From NCBI GenBank assembly GCA_031553655.1, contig JAVBLG010000129.1, positions 1 to 34,133 on the forward strand: 34,133 bases of DNA, given 5' to 3'. Positions 1-7,985 of this stretch are shown here, piece after piece; the stretch's first letter is position 1; the number at the start of each line of letters is the position of its first letter. A model generated the notes under the pieces. The model had not been told where the DNA came from. It did not search any database and worked only from the letters and a program-made list of their open reading frames with translations. The stretch comes from JAVBLG01 sp031553655. GTDB lineage: Bacteria > Desulfobacterota > Desulfovibrionia > Desulfovibrionales > Desulfovibrionaceae. The translations under genes were made by a program, and so were the position numbers.

Positions 1-18
1 CAAAGTGTCCGTAACTTA

Positions 19-72
19 GGCGGCGAAGCCGCCGTAATAACATGCTATTCCGAGCCGCCGGTGAAAGGCGGC
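19..72. repeat. two adjacent GGCGGC hairpins
   Basis: GGCGGC-GAA-GCCGCC (19-33) is a perfect short hairpin. GCCGCC (54-59) and GGCGGC (67-72) form a second one with a 7-nt loop. The four arms are complementary to each other, so they could re-pair. They lie 3' of the GrdE-like gene on the minus strand. There is no clean T run, so a terminator role is only possible. Confidence 0.45.
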
Positions 73-167
73 GCAGGGCAATCAGCCTTAATTTTAAAAA
101 AACAGTTTCAGATGATGGATAATTTCAAAAGCTAAATGCTATATAAGTATGCTTATGCAACTAAGCA

Positions 168-1403
168 CTATACCGTATCACAAGATAGAATGTTAAACCC
201 TAACTGATTGGTGGAAGCGTAAATGCGCGTCAGCGGCAGGGTTGCGGCCTGATGCGGCGCGGCCCCCAGCAGCGCGTCCAGAAAACCTCTGGCGCTCTCC
301 ACAGCGGGCAAATTCAGCAAAAAGTCGTTATTTCCCGTGCTCACCATCCAGGCAGCCTCGTCCGTAACATCGGCCAGCGAAGGCGTGCCACCGTCAGCTC
401 CGGCGAATTCATTCACCAGCAGCACAGTGGCTACACCCGCGCGTTCCAGTTCCCGGCAGGTAAGCATTATGTCGGTATCGGTATTACCGCCGCCTTCCTG
501 ATTTATTATCGCGCCATGCCAGCCCAGTTCCTTGACCAGATCCGCGATGCGCGCGGCGCTGGCCTCTTTGGCCGGAGCAGAGCTGGCCTCCACGGCCAAA
601 ACAACCCCGCTAAAATCCAGACTTTTGCCGTGCTGATCCAACATGGCCCGCACTATGGGCTGTTCCTGATGGATGTAGGTGCAGGTTTTGTTGCAGCACA
701 GTACATAATTGCCGCTGACCATGGCCCCGGAAAGCAATTCCAACGGCGAAACCTGCCGGGTGACAAAATCATCCATGGGGCGGCCCTCAAAATAGGTGCG
801 CCGCAACGCGCCCTGGCTTTGCGCCAGATAAACCACCCCGGCTTTGGGCAAACCGGGGGCCGGGGACGGCGGCCAGGAGAGATCTTCCACCATTTCGGGC
901 GCGGCATATGTGGAGTGCGCCGCGAGAAATTCCGCCAGACGACACTGAAAACGCCGCAGCACAGCGTCGGTCCGCTCCCTATCTTCACCAGGGGGCACGT
1001 CAACCACGCATACAAGCTGGAATATTTCGGCAAGCGGCGTGTACGGCCCGGCCGTCATGTCAATGAGGCCTTCCTGGATGCCGGGCAAGTTGGCCACTAC
1101 AGTAACCGCCGCCCGATCGAGCACTCTCAGAGAACGCTCGTCCGGCGAAGGGTCCGGTCCGCATATCCCGGGAAAAGCCGTGCCGTCCAGCCCGCAGCGC
1201 ATGCCCACCACATCAAGTACCGGCCCGAAGCGCAAAGAATCTCCGGGCGCGGCCACAAAAACTTCCTTCAGCCTTATGCCGCTCTGATGGGGAAAGATAT
1301 GGTTAACATCATCCAGGCCCACAGTTAGAACGCCCCCGGCATAGGAAGTTTGCCCGCCCATGCGCAACGCGCTTGGAACATGTCTGGCTATGGTCAATTT
1401 CAT
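168..1403 (-). CDS. GrdE-like component B subunit of glycine/sarcosine/betaine reductase family
   Basis: The 411-residue protein aligns along its length with my memory of GrdE/GrdG/GrdI, the proproteins of the substrate-binding component B of Stickland-type reductases. The recognisable parts are an N-terminal MKL start, the GLIDMTAGPYTPLAE stretch near 113-127, VSGN at 229-232, a QHGKSLDF block near 257-264 and the ASTNQLGFNIL tail. In characterised GrdE the proprotein splits between Asn and Cys to make a pyruvoyl group. Here the corresponding pair is Asn232-Tyr233 (codon TAT), with Cys236 and Cys237 just after it. Self-cleavage at the usual site is therefore doubtful. No selenoprotein GrdB is visible beside it, although only 167 bases remain to the window edge. 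ATG start with GGAGG upstream. It is divergent from a LysR gene, its probable regulator. Family assignment is fairly sure; substrate is unknown. Confidence 0.75.
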   Translation of the reverse strand: MKLTIARHVPSALRMGGQTSYAGGVLTVGLDDVNHIFPHQSGIRLKEVFVAAPGDSLRFGPVLDVVGMRCGLDGTAFPGICGPDPSPDERSLRVLDRAAVTVVANLPGIQEGLIDMTAGPYTPLAEIFQLVCVVDVPPGEDRERTDAVLRRFQCRLAEFLAAHSTYAAPEMVEDLSWPPSPAPGLPKAGVVYLAQSQGALRRTYFEGRPMDDFVTRQVSPLELLSGAMVSGNYVLCCNKTCTYIHQEQPIVRAMLDQHGKSLDFSGVVLAVEASSAPAKEASAARIADLVKELGWHGAIINQEGGGNTDTDIMLTCRELERAGVATVLLVNEFAGADGGTPSLADVTDEAAWMVSTGNNDFLLNLPAVESARGFLDALLGAAPHQAATLPLTRIYASTNQLGFNILSCDTV

Positions 1404-1441
1404 GGAGCCTCCTGTAAATTTCAGCCCCGTTGGGTTATAGT

Positions 1442-1466
1442 TTTAATTTCCTATAGCAGGATTAAA
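1442..1466. promoter_or_regulatory. candidate LysR operator between grdE-like and lysR genes
   Basis: An imperfect inverted repeat has arms TTTAATTTCCT (1442-1452) and AGGATTAAA (1458-1466), with ATAGC between them. It lies about 40 bases upstream of the minus-strand GrdE-like start in an AT-rich 135-bp divergent gap. LysR-type regulators usually bind such dyads between themselves and the divergent target. The operator role is inferred. Confidence 0.4.
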
Positions 1467-1538
1467 TTTTTTAGGCTAAAATTATTTTAATATGAATTAA
1501 TTTCATGTCGTGAAAAATAAATTCAAGAAGGAGAAGCT

Positions 1539-2459
1539 GTGGCCAACTTTCCCCAGGGCAATTTTTTGCAATGGCTGCGTGGTTTCAACGCTGTGGCCAA
1601 TTTGGGTTCCATGAGCCGCGCGGCGGAAAAGCTCGGACTGGAACAGTCGGCGGTAAGCCATCAGATCAAAAATCTGGAGCGGCTTTTGAATGTGGATTTG
1701 TTTCAGCGCGAGCACAAGAAGCTTGTGCTTACCGAGACAGGCAGACTGCTTTTACAGAAAAGCATACCTCTTTTCGAGCATGTGCAGGGAATTTTGCAGG
1801 AGGTGGGGAGCGACCCCGGCATTTTGCGCGGCAAGGTGCATGTGGCCTCAACCCACGCCATAGGCCAACACTTCCTCACCGGCATCCTTGTGGCTTTCCG
1901 GAAGGAATATCCGGAGGTGCGTATAGAAGTGTCCGGCGGGGGATTTGCCCACATCATGGCCGCCGTAAACAGCGGCGAAGCCGATTTCGGCATATGCCCA
2001 TTGCTGGATTTTGACGACACCATCGTGAGCAAGCCGCTTTTTGCTTCAAAGCTGATTGTGGCCAGCCCCAAGGGCAATCCGTTCAACCTTCCGGACAACC
2101 CCGCTCTTGCGGACATAATGCAGGTACCCTTCATTTCCTTTCCGCCGCACGGCACAGTGGAGAGCTTTCTGCGGCCGGTGCTGGCGCGGAAGAACATGGA
2201 TTTTAACCGGGTGGTCACGGCCAATACCTACACCCTGCTGCTACATTACGTGCGTGTGGGCATGGGCATAACCATACTCGATATGTTCACGGTTGAGAAT
2301 GTAGCCGAATATTTTGATATTTTTGATCTTGGCGGCGACATTCCCAACCGCAGGTACGCTTTAATCAGAAGGGCCGACAAATACATTTCACCGCAAGCCT
2401 TTGAGCTTCAGGCCAGAGTCATGAGGAGCAAGTTTCCCTATGGATGCTCATCCTTTTGA
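1539..2459 (+). CDS. LysR-family transcriptional regulator
   Basis: The 306-residue protein has a typical LysR winged helix-turn-helix at about residues 10-70 (FNAVANLGSMSRAAEKLG, then QSAVSHQIKNLERLL). A periplasmic-binding-protein-like effector domain follows at about 90-300. Translation starts at GTG 1539, supported by AAGAAGGAG at 1524-1533. The gene is divergent from the GrdE-like gene, and the short shared gap carries a dyad, so it probably controls that gene in response to a small metabolite. The effector cannot be read from the sequence. Length is normal for the family and the frame is intact. Confidence 0.93.
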   Translation: MANFPQGNFLQWLRGFNAVANLGSMSRAAEKLGLEQSAVSHQIKNLERLLNVDLFQREHKKLVLTETGRLLLQKSIPLFEHVQGILQEVGSDPGILRGKVHVASTHAIGQHFLTGILVAFRKEYPEVRIEVSGGGFAHIMAAVNSGEADFGICPLLDFDDTIVSKPLFASKLIVASPKGNPFNLPDNPALADIMQVPFISFPPHGTVESFLRPVLARKNMDFNRVVTANTYTLLLHYVRVGMGITILDMFTVENVAEYFDIFDLGGDIPNRRYALIRRADKYISPQAFELQARVMRSKFPYGCSSF

Positions 2460-2529
2460 GCCGCTAAAAAAACTCAAGTTTTATCCATAAACTCATAATT
2501 AGAACTGCTGTATGTGGAGCGGGATTGAA

Positions 2530-2580
2530 CAGTCAGCTCCATCCGCCGACTGACTCCGTCTACGGCGGATAGTAGCCGTA
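2530..2580. repeat. interspersed hairpin element, copy 1
   Basis: Stem ATCCGCCG (2541-2548) pairs with CGGCGGAT (2563-2570) around a 14-nt loop, ACTGACTCCGTCTA. It is preceded by CAGTCAG and followed by AGTAGCCGTA. A second copy lies at 10714-10767 with the same loop core and a stem carrying paired base changes. Flanking AGTCAG (2531-2536) can also pair with CTGACT in the loop, allowing an alternative fold. It lies between the convergent lysR and lipA ends. Confidence 0.7.
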
Positions 2581-2621
2581 CGGATTGCCCCTCCCTGAAG
2601 GGAGAGGGTTACAAAGTGGCA

Positions 2622-3653
2622 CTAAAGCTTGCCGCCAACACTTGAATGCAACGCCTCGCTGACCTCTCCGGCATGATAACTGCTGCGGGCCAGGGGTGAG
2701 GAAAACACTTCCTTTATTCCCAGCTCCCGCCCCCAGGCCGCATATTCCGCGAACATGTCCGGATGCACGTAACGTTGGGCCGGGGTATGTCTACGCGAAG
2801 GCGCAAGATATTGCCCTATGGTCACTATATCGCAATCAACAGCGGCCAGATCGCTCAGCACCCCGCGCACTTCCTCGTCGGTTTCGCCAAGGCCCACCAT
2901 AAAGCCGCTTTTGCCGGTCAACCCGGCCTTCTTCACCCGTTTCAGCAAGGTGAGGCTCTGCCGGTAGTCGGCCTGAGGACGAATACGCGGATAATGGGCG
3001 GGCGGGGTTTCCACATTGTGATTGATTATGTCCGGGCGCTCGGACAGCACCAGACGCAAGGCCGTCTCGTCGCCCCGAAAATCGGGAATGAGCAACTCAA
3101 TGCGCGCCCGGGGGCAGGCAGCCCGTATCGCCCGCGTTACAGCGGCAAAATGCCCTGCCCCGCCGTCCGGCAAATCATCGCGCGTAACCGAGGTTACCAC
3201 TACATGCCCGAGGCCCATGCGCGCCGCCGCTTCAGCCAGACGGCCCGGCTCTCCGGGGTCCACCGCTTCAGCCTCGCCCAAACCGATATTGCAAAAAGCG
3301 CAATTACGCGTGCAGTTTGCTCCCAGAATCATAAATGTGGCCGTGCCTCTGGCGAAACATTCAAACTGATTGGGACAGCGCGCCCCCTGGCAAACCGTGT
3401 TCAGACGCAATTCCTTGAGCAGATTCATGGTGCCCGCATAAACCGGACCTCGCGGAAGACGCACCCGCAGCCAGGGTGGAAGGCGCAAGGGGCCGCCAAG
3501 CCCCGGTGAACCCGAATCGCCACCATGCGACAAAGACACGGATGCCCCTGGTTTGGAGACGCTTGCTCCATATTCCGCTGACGCAACCGCGTCGCTTGTT
3601 TCGCCGGGATCTTTTTCAGACGAACAATTCGATAAAATGGGATCGGAAGACAT
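2622..3653 (-). CDS. lipA: lipoyl synthase (radical SAM)
   Basis: LipA inserts two sulfur atoms into octanoyl groups on lipoyl-dependent proteins (2-oxoacid dehydrogenases, glycine cleavage H protein). Both iron-sulfur motifs are complete: the auxiliary-cluster cysteines 88, 93 and 99 (CQGARCPNQFEC) and the radical SAM CxxxCxxC at 114, 118 and 121 (CTRNCAFC). The C-terminal ARSSYHAGE carries the serine that ligates the auxiliary cluster in the family. At 343 residues it is longer than average because of a low-complexity Ser/Gly-rich N-terminus of about 50 residues. The ATG at 3653 has an AAGAGG ribosome site and overlaps the lipB end by 38 bases, so the two are translationally linked. The next in-frame ATG would remove essential sequence. 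Confidence 0.96.
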   Translation of the reverse strand: MSSDPILSNCSSEKDPGETSDAVASAEYGASVSKPGASVSLSHGGDSGSPGLGGPLRLPPWLRVRLPRGPVYAGTMNLLKELRLNTVCQGARCPNQFECFARGTATFMILGANCTRNCAFCNIGLGEAEAVDPGEPGRLAEAAARMGLGHVVVTSVTRDDLPDGGAGHFAAVTRAIRAACPRARIELLIPDFRGDETALRLVLSERPDIINHNVETPPAHYPRIRPQADYRQSLTLLKRVKKAGLTGKSGFMVGLGETDEEVRGVLSDLAAVDCDIVTIGQYLAPSRRHTPAQRYVHPDMFAEYAAWGRELGIKEVFSSPLARSSYHAGEVSEALHSSVGGKL

Positions 3654-4263
3654 CTTTGACCTCTTGCACAGTTATGACGCGGCCAAGCTCGCCGCTGAGG
3701 GAAGCGGGGGCCGCGTCCGGCAGCCCGCACAGGGTTATCAGATCGAAAAGGGAAGTGTCGGCCGCCACATTCAGGGCCAGACCGTGATAAGTTACTCCGC
3801 GCCGCACGGCCGTGCCGATGGAGCATATTTTGCCCATGGCCATTGTCCATGCTCCGGGGAAGCCTTCGCGCCGGGCCGCTTCCAGCCCGAAGCTCCGCGC
3901 GCAGCGGATGACCGCTTCCTCCATGCCGTAATACAGTCCATGCAGGCCTCGTTGCGGCAAGGCGCAAGCGCTTTTGTTCCAGCGAGCAATATTAATTATG
4001 GGATATGCCACAAGTTGGCCGGGATAATGGCAGGTTATCTTGCCGCCCCGGGTGCTTTTGACCAAATCTATGCCTCGCTCGCGCAAATATTGCTCCCCGG
4101 CCAGTAAAAATTCCTCTCCGCCGTGACGGCCAAAGGTGATTACCGGGTGATGCTCCAGCAGAAGCAGGCGATCTTCCGCGCCTCCACTTACTGCTTCAAC
4201 CATAGCGTATTGCAGTTCGGCCGCTTCCGCATAACGGAGCAAACCGAGATCGATGATTTCCAT
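3616..4263 (-). CDS. lipB: lipoyl(octanoyl) transferase
   Basis: LipB moves octanoate from acyl carrier protein to the lipoyl domains that LipA then sulfurates. The 215-residue protein shows the signature TRGGKITCHYPGQLVAYPI (about 72-90), the catalytic lysine K145 in GKICSIG, and the catalytic cysteine C179 in ITLCGLPDA. The K-C spacing of 34 matches that of the E. coli enzyme as I remember it (K135, C169). It is first in a two-gene operon with lipA, which overlaps its 3' end. The pair implies de novo lipoate synthesis. No odd residues are seen. Confidence 0.95.
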   Translation of the reverse strand: MEIIDLGLLRYAEAAELQYAMVEAVSGGAEDRLLLLEHHPVITFGRHGGEEFLLAGEQYLRERGIDLVKSTRGGKITCHYPGQLVAYPIINIARWNKSACALPQRGLHGLYYGMEEAVIRCARSFGLEAARREGFPGAWTMAMGKICSIGTAVRRGVTYHGLALNVAADTSLFDLITLCGLPDAAPASLSGELGRVITVQEVKDVFRSHFIELFV

Positions 4264-4613
4264 GGTTAATTTTCCACAGACTGTTATAACATTTTATGAG
4301 AAAAAAAGGTTCGCACCGCGAAGAAAACAAGGCTCGCATCGTGTGGAGGAATTCAAAACGTGAAGGGCAAAACCCTCATACCTCACTATATACACACCTC
4401 GGGCGCGGATGAAAAGCATTAAGAGATGAATCATGTTTAAGCGTTTTATTTCACATGACAAGCATAAAAATATGCTTTGAATAAAAAACAGTATTGCATA
4501 TAGCCTATCAGTAGTTATTGTTTTTATTCTATAGTTTGAGTGGCTTTATAGATAATAAGATTACCGCTTTCAGCGAAAATCTGGTTTAAACCGCGAAAAA
4601 ACAAGGATTTTTC
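4264..4613. other. 350-bp divergent gap between lipB and chaA
   Basis: This AT-rich gap holds the promoters of lipB (minus) and chaA (plus), which I cannot place with confidence. It contains a small inverted repeat, AAGCATA (4460-4466) and TATGCTT (4471-4477). It also contains a 20-codon open frame, GTG 4360 to TAA 4422, with GGAGG at 4345-4349. Nothing else recognisable was seen. Confidence 0.5.
4360..4422 (+). CDS. possible small ORF (20 residues) upstream of chaA
   Basis: A GTG at 4360 follows GGAGG (4345-4349) at 10 bases and opens a frame of 20 codons ending at TAA 4420-4422. The peptide is polar with no recognisable motif. A short hairpin, AGGG-CAAA-ACCCT-like, lies near its start. It could be a leader peptide, a remnant or chance. 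The only support is the ribosome site. Confidence 0.15.
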   Translation: MKGKTLIPHYIHTSGADEKH

Positions 4614-5702
4614 ATGAAATCTGCACTGCATATTGAACATACACGGCATAAAGAATATTCCCTGGTGCTGACAGTGGCGGCTGGAACGGTTCTGTTGTTT
4701 GCCGCCGGTGCACAGAGCTTTGCCGCTCTTTGTGCGCTCAGCGCCCTGGCCGTAGCCTCCATTCTGTGGAGCGCCTTCAGCGTAGTGCGCCATGCCGACG
4801 TGCTGGCCCATCGCTTCGGGGAACCCTTTGGCTCCTTGATTCTGAGTCTGGCCATTGTAATTCTTGAAGTGGGCATGATTTCCATACTCATGCTCTCGGG
4901 CAATGCCGCACAAACCTTGATGCGCGACACCATTTATTCGGTAATCATGATCGTCATGGCCGGACTTGTGGGCATGGCGCTGCTTTTCGGCGGCTATAAA
5001 TACAAGAGCCAGAATTTCAACTTCACGGGCATCAAGCATTATTTGATATCCATCATCCCCCTTGCCACGGTGGTGTTGGCCATGCCTACGGTTATGGATG
5101 CGGAAAGCTACACCCCGGCACAACTTGTTGTAGTTTCCGCCGCATGCGTGGGCCTGTATCTGTTTTTTCTGCGTATACAGACGGTTACGCATAGGGATTT
5201 CTTTGTTTATGAAGACGAGGACGAAGACGGCGGGCACGGCAAGGCTTCATCTCACAGCACGGCCTGGCATTTTACTATGCTTGCCGTGCACCTTGTGGCT
5301 GTTATCGGCATTACCAAACTCAACTCCGGATCCCTTAACGCGCTGATGGCGCTGCTGAATGCCCCGCCCGCCTTCGCCGGTTTCCTTGTAGCCCTGCTAA
5401 TTCTATCCCCTGAAGGAACCGGCGCGTTCAGCGCCATTCTGCGGGATCAGCCCCAAAGGGCCATGAATCTTTTTCTGGGTTCGGTACTGGCCACCATATC
5501 ACTCACCGTGCCTGTGGTGGTGTGCGTGGCCCTGCTCACCGGGCAGCAGGTACAGCTGGGGCTGAGTATGCCCGAAATATTGCTGATGGCCGCAACCTTC
5601 ATGGTCTGCCAGTCTTCGCTGACAACGGGCGAAACCAATGCTCACAGCGGCGCGGCGCATGTGGCCTTGTTTGTTATCTATATTATGATGATTTTCGCCT
5701 GA
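4614..5702 (+). CDS. chaA: ChaA-type calcium/sodium:proton antiporter
   Basis: The 362-residue polytopic protein closely follows E. coli ChaA, a Ca2+/H+ (also Na+,K+/H+) exchanger of the inner membrane. Both alpha repeats are visible: GEPFGSLILSLAIVILEV (about 69-86) with its essential glutamate, and LLILSPEGTGAFSA (about 260) near the start of the second half. NLFLGSVLATISLTVPVV follows. A cytoplasmic acidic loop, EDEDEDGG, sits between the halves, as in ChaA. Around eleven hydrophobic segments are apparent. The ATG at 4614 has AAGGA upstream. The gene stands alone and is convergent with the alanine symporter. Likely role is cation and pH homeostasis. Confidence 0.93.
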   Translation: MKSALHIEHTRHKEYSLVLTVAAGTVLLFAAGAQSFAALCALSALAVASILWSAFSVVRHADVLAHRFGEPFGSLILSLAIVILEVGMISILMLSGNAAQTLMRDTIYSVIMIVMAGLVGMALLFGGYKYKSQNFNFTGIKHYLISIIPLATVVLAMPTVMDAESYTPAQLVVVSAACVGLYLFFLRIQTVTHRDFFVYEDEDEDGGHGKASSHSTAWHFTMLAVHLVAVIGITKLNSGSLNALMALLNAPPAFAGFLVALLILSPEGTGAFSAILRDQPQRAMNLFLGSVLATISLTVPVVVCVALLTGQQVQLGLSMPEILLMAATFMVCQSSLTTGETNAHSGAAHVALFVIYIMMIFA

Positions 5703-5726
5703 ACCTGGCACATTTTGCGAACGCGG

Positions 5727-5790
5727 CGAGTAAAACATTATAAAAAATGTCATGAGTGCCGCCAAGAGAAACTCGTCGGCGGCACTCATG
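5727..5790 (-). terminator. intrinsic terminator of the alanine/glycine symporter gene
   Basis: Perfect 13-bp arms CATGAGTGCCGCC (5751-5763) and GGCGGCACTCATG (5778-5790) enclose a 14-nt loop. Read on the minus strand, the stem is followed by ACATTTTTTATAATG, a U-rich tail, just after the symporter stop at 5802. In the plus direction there is no T run, although the stem may still protect the chaA 3' end. Confidence 0.85.
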
Positions 5791-5801
5791 CGTTACTCGT
5801 G

Positions 5802-7220
5802 TTAAATGGCGTCTTTGTCGCCCGACTCAATCTGTCTCTTGCGCTCTTCCATATGCTCGCGCGCCAGCTTGAAAACAATAGGGCTGAGAAGCAGCAATGC
5901 CACAAGGTTGGGCAGAGCCATCAACCCGTTGGCCAGATCAGAAAAATCCCATACAAAATTGAGAGGGAAAACAGCCCCGATGGGAACCACCAGGCAGAAA
6001 ATGACGCGGAAAGGCATAGATGCCTTGTGCCCAAATATGTACATAACGCAACGCTCGCCATACACGCACCAGCCCAGGATGGTGGTAAAGGCGAAAAGTG
6101 CCAGAGCCACGGTGACCGCATACTTGCCGAAACCGGGAATGGCCGCCTCAAAGGAAGTAGCGGTGAGAACGGCGGCGCCTGTTCCTTCGCTCCACAAACC
6201 ACCGGTGATAATAACCAGACCGGTCATGGTACATACAATTATGGTGTCGAGGAAGGGGTCGATCATGCCCAAAAAGCCCTGATGCACCGGGTCCTTCACT
6301 GTGGCGGTGGCATGGGCTATGGGCGCGCTGCCGAGGCCGGCTTCATTGGAGAACAGCCCGCGAGCCACGCCGCGCTGAATGGTATCCTTAACCACCGCGC
6401 CCACAAAGCCGCCTACGGCCGGAGTGGGAGCAAAGGCATAAGCAAAAATGTCGTAAAAAGCGCCGGGAACAGCCTTATAGTTGACGAGCAGAATGTAAAT
6501 TCCCAAAATTACGTAAAAAACGCACATGAATGGTACAACCCTGCCGGCCACTTCACCAATGCGCTTGACCCCGCCCACAATGATCACAAAACAAATCAGG
6601 AACAAAACAAGACCCATGGTCGCTTCGGGCGAAAGTCCGAACATCCCTCTACTGATGCCGAAATTCTTCACCACATTGGATGAGATGGCATTGGCCTGGG
6701 TAAGATTGCCTATGCCGAAGCAGGCAATGGAGCCAAAAAGGGCAAAGAGCCAGGCCAGCCATTTCCATTTTTCGCCAAGCCCTTTGCGGATATAGTACAT
6801 GGGGCCGCCCGCATAGCTGCCGTTGGGCAGCACTTCGCGGTATTTCACAGCCAGGGTGGCCTCGCAAAATTTGGTGGCCATGCCGAAAAGAGCGGTCATC
6901 CACATCCAGAACATTGCCCCTGGTCCGCCCAGGGAAATGGCCGTGGCCACGCCCACAATGTTGCCGGTGCCGACTGTGGCCGCCAGGGAAGTCATAAGTG
7001 CGTTGAATGGTGTCAATTCACCTTCGCCTCCGCCATGCTTGCGCCCGGCCAGCATGTGCTTGAACGCTGGAACAAGCATACGGAACGGCATAAATCGCAG
7101 GCCGAACGTCAAATATACTCCGGTTCCCAACAGCAGAGGTATAAGAACATAGGGCCCCCAGACGACCGCGTCGATCTGGGCAATCCAACCGTGCAATTGC
7201 GTTATGAAATCCGTCTGCAT
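5802..7220 (-). CDS. sodium:alanine/glycine symporter (AGCS family)
   Basis: This integral membrane carrier imports alanine or glycine with Na+. Signature stretches are TVGTGNIVGVATAISLGGPG followed by AMFWMWMTALFGMATKF, SYAGGPMYYI, and SNEAGLGSAPIAHATA, all typical of AlsT/AgcS proteins, with about ten or more membrane segments. I chose ATG 7220 (472 residues, beginning MQTDFITQ) because GGGAGG lies at 7225-7230. The in-frame ATG 36 bases upstream has no ribosome site. The gene has its own terminator at 5727-5790, and the neighbouring ridA transcript ends upstream, so it is probably a single unit. A dyad at 7264-7286 may be its operator. Uptake of alanine or glycine fits the amino-acid theme of the GrdE-like and RidA neighbours. 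Confidence 0.93.
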   Translation of the reverse strand: MQTDFITQLHGWIAQIDAVVWGPYVLIPLLLGTGVYLTFGLRFMPFRMLVPAFKHMLAGRKHGGGEGELTPFNALMTSLAATVGTGNIVGVATAISLGGPGAMFWMWMTALFGMATKFCEATLAVKYREVLPNGSYAGGPMYYIRKGLGEKWKWLAWLFALFGSIACFGIGNLTQANAISSNVVKNFGISRGMFGLSPEATMGLVLFLICFVIIVGGVKRIGEVAGRVVPFMCVFYVILGIYILLVNYKAVPGAFYDIFAYAFAPTPAVGGFVGAVVKDTIQRGVARGLFSNEAGLGSAPIAHATATVKDPVHQGFLGMIDPFLDTIIVCTMTGLVIITGGLWSEGTGAAVLTATSFEAAIPGFGKYAVTVALALFAFTTILGWCVYGERCVMYIFGHKASMPFRVIFCLVVPIGAVFPLNFVWDFSDLANGLMALPNLVALLLLSPIVFKLAREHMEERKRQIESGDKDAI

Positions 7221-7263
7221 AGCGCCTCCCGTGGTTTGTGGTTTACCATTATCCAATAAAATT

Positions 7264-7286
7264 TATACCATACGACGTATAATATA
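7264..7286. promoter_or_regulatory. candidate operator upstream of the alanine symporter
   Basis: ATACG-A-CGTAT (7270-7280) is a perfect dyad flanked symmetrically by TATA (7264-7267 and 7283-7286), 44-66 bases upstream of the symporter start. Its ACGTATAAT core recurs at 7971-7979, upstream of ridA. Binding by a dimeric regulator is an inference. Confidence 0.35.
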
Positions 7287-7402
7287 AATTATTTTCATAA
7301 TCCAGCATTTACAATGTGAAAATAAGTTCAATGTAAACCGTCCGCGCTTTGCGCAAGATTTTATTCAATCCTTACACTCTATTGAATACGACAATGCATA
7401 GG

Positions 7403-7453
7403 AGTAAAAATAACGGCCCCCCGCGCGGAAGGAATTCCAACCCGGGAGGCCGT
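7403..7453 (-). terminator. intrinsic terminator of ridA
   Basis: ACGGCC (7413-7418) pairs with GGCCGT (7448-7453), and further C/G-rich pairing inside extends the stem. On the minus strand the hairpin is followed by TTATTTTTAC. It lies 35 bases after the ridA stop. Confidence 0.75.
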
Positions 7454-7487
7454 CAGAGCACATTGCTCACTTCATTCGTAAACGGCT

Positions 7488-7856
7488 CTACATTTCCGCG
7501 ATGGCATTGACCTCTACCAAGATCCCCCGCAATTCGCAGCTAACCGTAGTGCGGACGGGATAAGGGGCGTCGAAACACTGTTTGTATATTTCGTTGAATT
7601 CGGCAAAGTGTCCAATATCAGCCAGATAAACCGTAACGGCCGCCACGTCGCTCATGCTTGCCCCCGCAGCTTCCAGAACGGCTCGCACGTTGCTCAGGCA
7701 CAGTCTGGCCTGGCTGGCGAAATCCTCTGGAATGGCATTTGTTTCTGGATCAACGGGCCGTTGCCCCGCGACATAAACTCTTGATCCAGTTTTTATGCCT
7801 TGAGAATACGGCCCGCCGGGAAGCGGAGCCTTGGTGGTGCGAATTTCCTGTTTCAT
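7488..7856 (-). CDS. RidA/YjgF-family protein
   Basis: The 122-residue protein belongs to the trimeric cytosolic RidA superfamily, whose members hydrolyse reactive enamine/imine intermediates made by PLP enzymes. The family pattern is clear: PGGPYSQGIKTGSRVYVAGQ at the N-terminus, NVRAVLEAAGASMSDV, and PYPVRTTV with the substrate carboxylate-binding arginine R102. The position of the water-binding glutamate of archetypal RidA (E120 in E. coli) is Asn117 here, in LVEVNAIAEM. That suggests another RidA subgroup or altered chemistry. ATG with AAGGAAA upstream. A hairpin separates it from the upstream DapA-like gene, so co-transcription is uncertain. Confidence 0.9.
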   Translation of the reverse strand: MKQEIRTTKAPLPGGPYSQGIKTGSRVYVAGQRPVDPETNAIPEDFASQARLCLSNVRAVLEAAGASMSDVAAVTVYLADIGHFAEFNEIYKQCFDAPYPVRTTVSCELRGILVEVNAIAEM

Positions 7857-7898
7857 CGAAATTTCCTTTATAAATGGAGCCTGTTTTTAAAATTAAAG

Positions 7899-7932
7899 GC
7901 CTCCAGAGCGGAGATAAATCCACGTTGGAGGC
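7899..7932 (-). terminator. probable terminator after the DapA-like gene
   Basis: GCCTCCA (7899-7905) and TGGAGGC (7926-7932) pair across a 20-nt loop. Read on the minus strand, the stem is followed by CTTTAATTTTAAAAAC. It lies between the DapA-like stop (7981) and the ridA start (7856). The long loop makes it weaker than the others. Confidence 0.5.
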
Positions 7933-7964
7933 TTTTCCAAAAAATGCATACAGTGCTTGTAGGT

Positions 7965-7985
7965 TATAGAACGTATAATTCTATA
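7965..7985. promoter_or_regulatory. dyad overlapping the DapA-like stop codon
   Basis: TATAGAA (7965-7971) and TTCTATA (7979-7985) flank CGTATAA. The right arm includes the stop codon of the DapA-like gene. The ACGTATAAT core matches the dyad upstream of the alanine symporter. It could be a regulator site for ridA or a small 3'-end hairpin. Confidence 0.25.

Noticed and set aside
5715..6683. Plus-strand open frame opposite the alanine symporter
   Set aside because: It is His/Gln/Asn-rich without motifs; the minus-strand transporter has clear signatures and a ribosome site.
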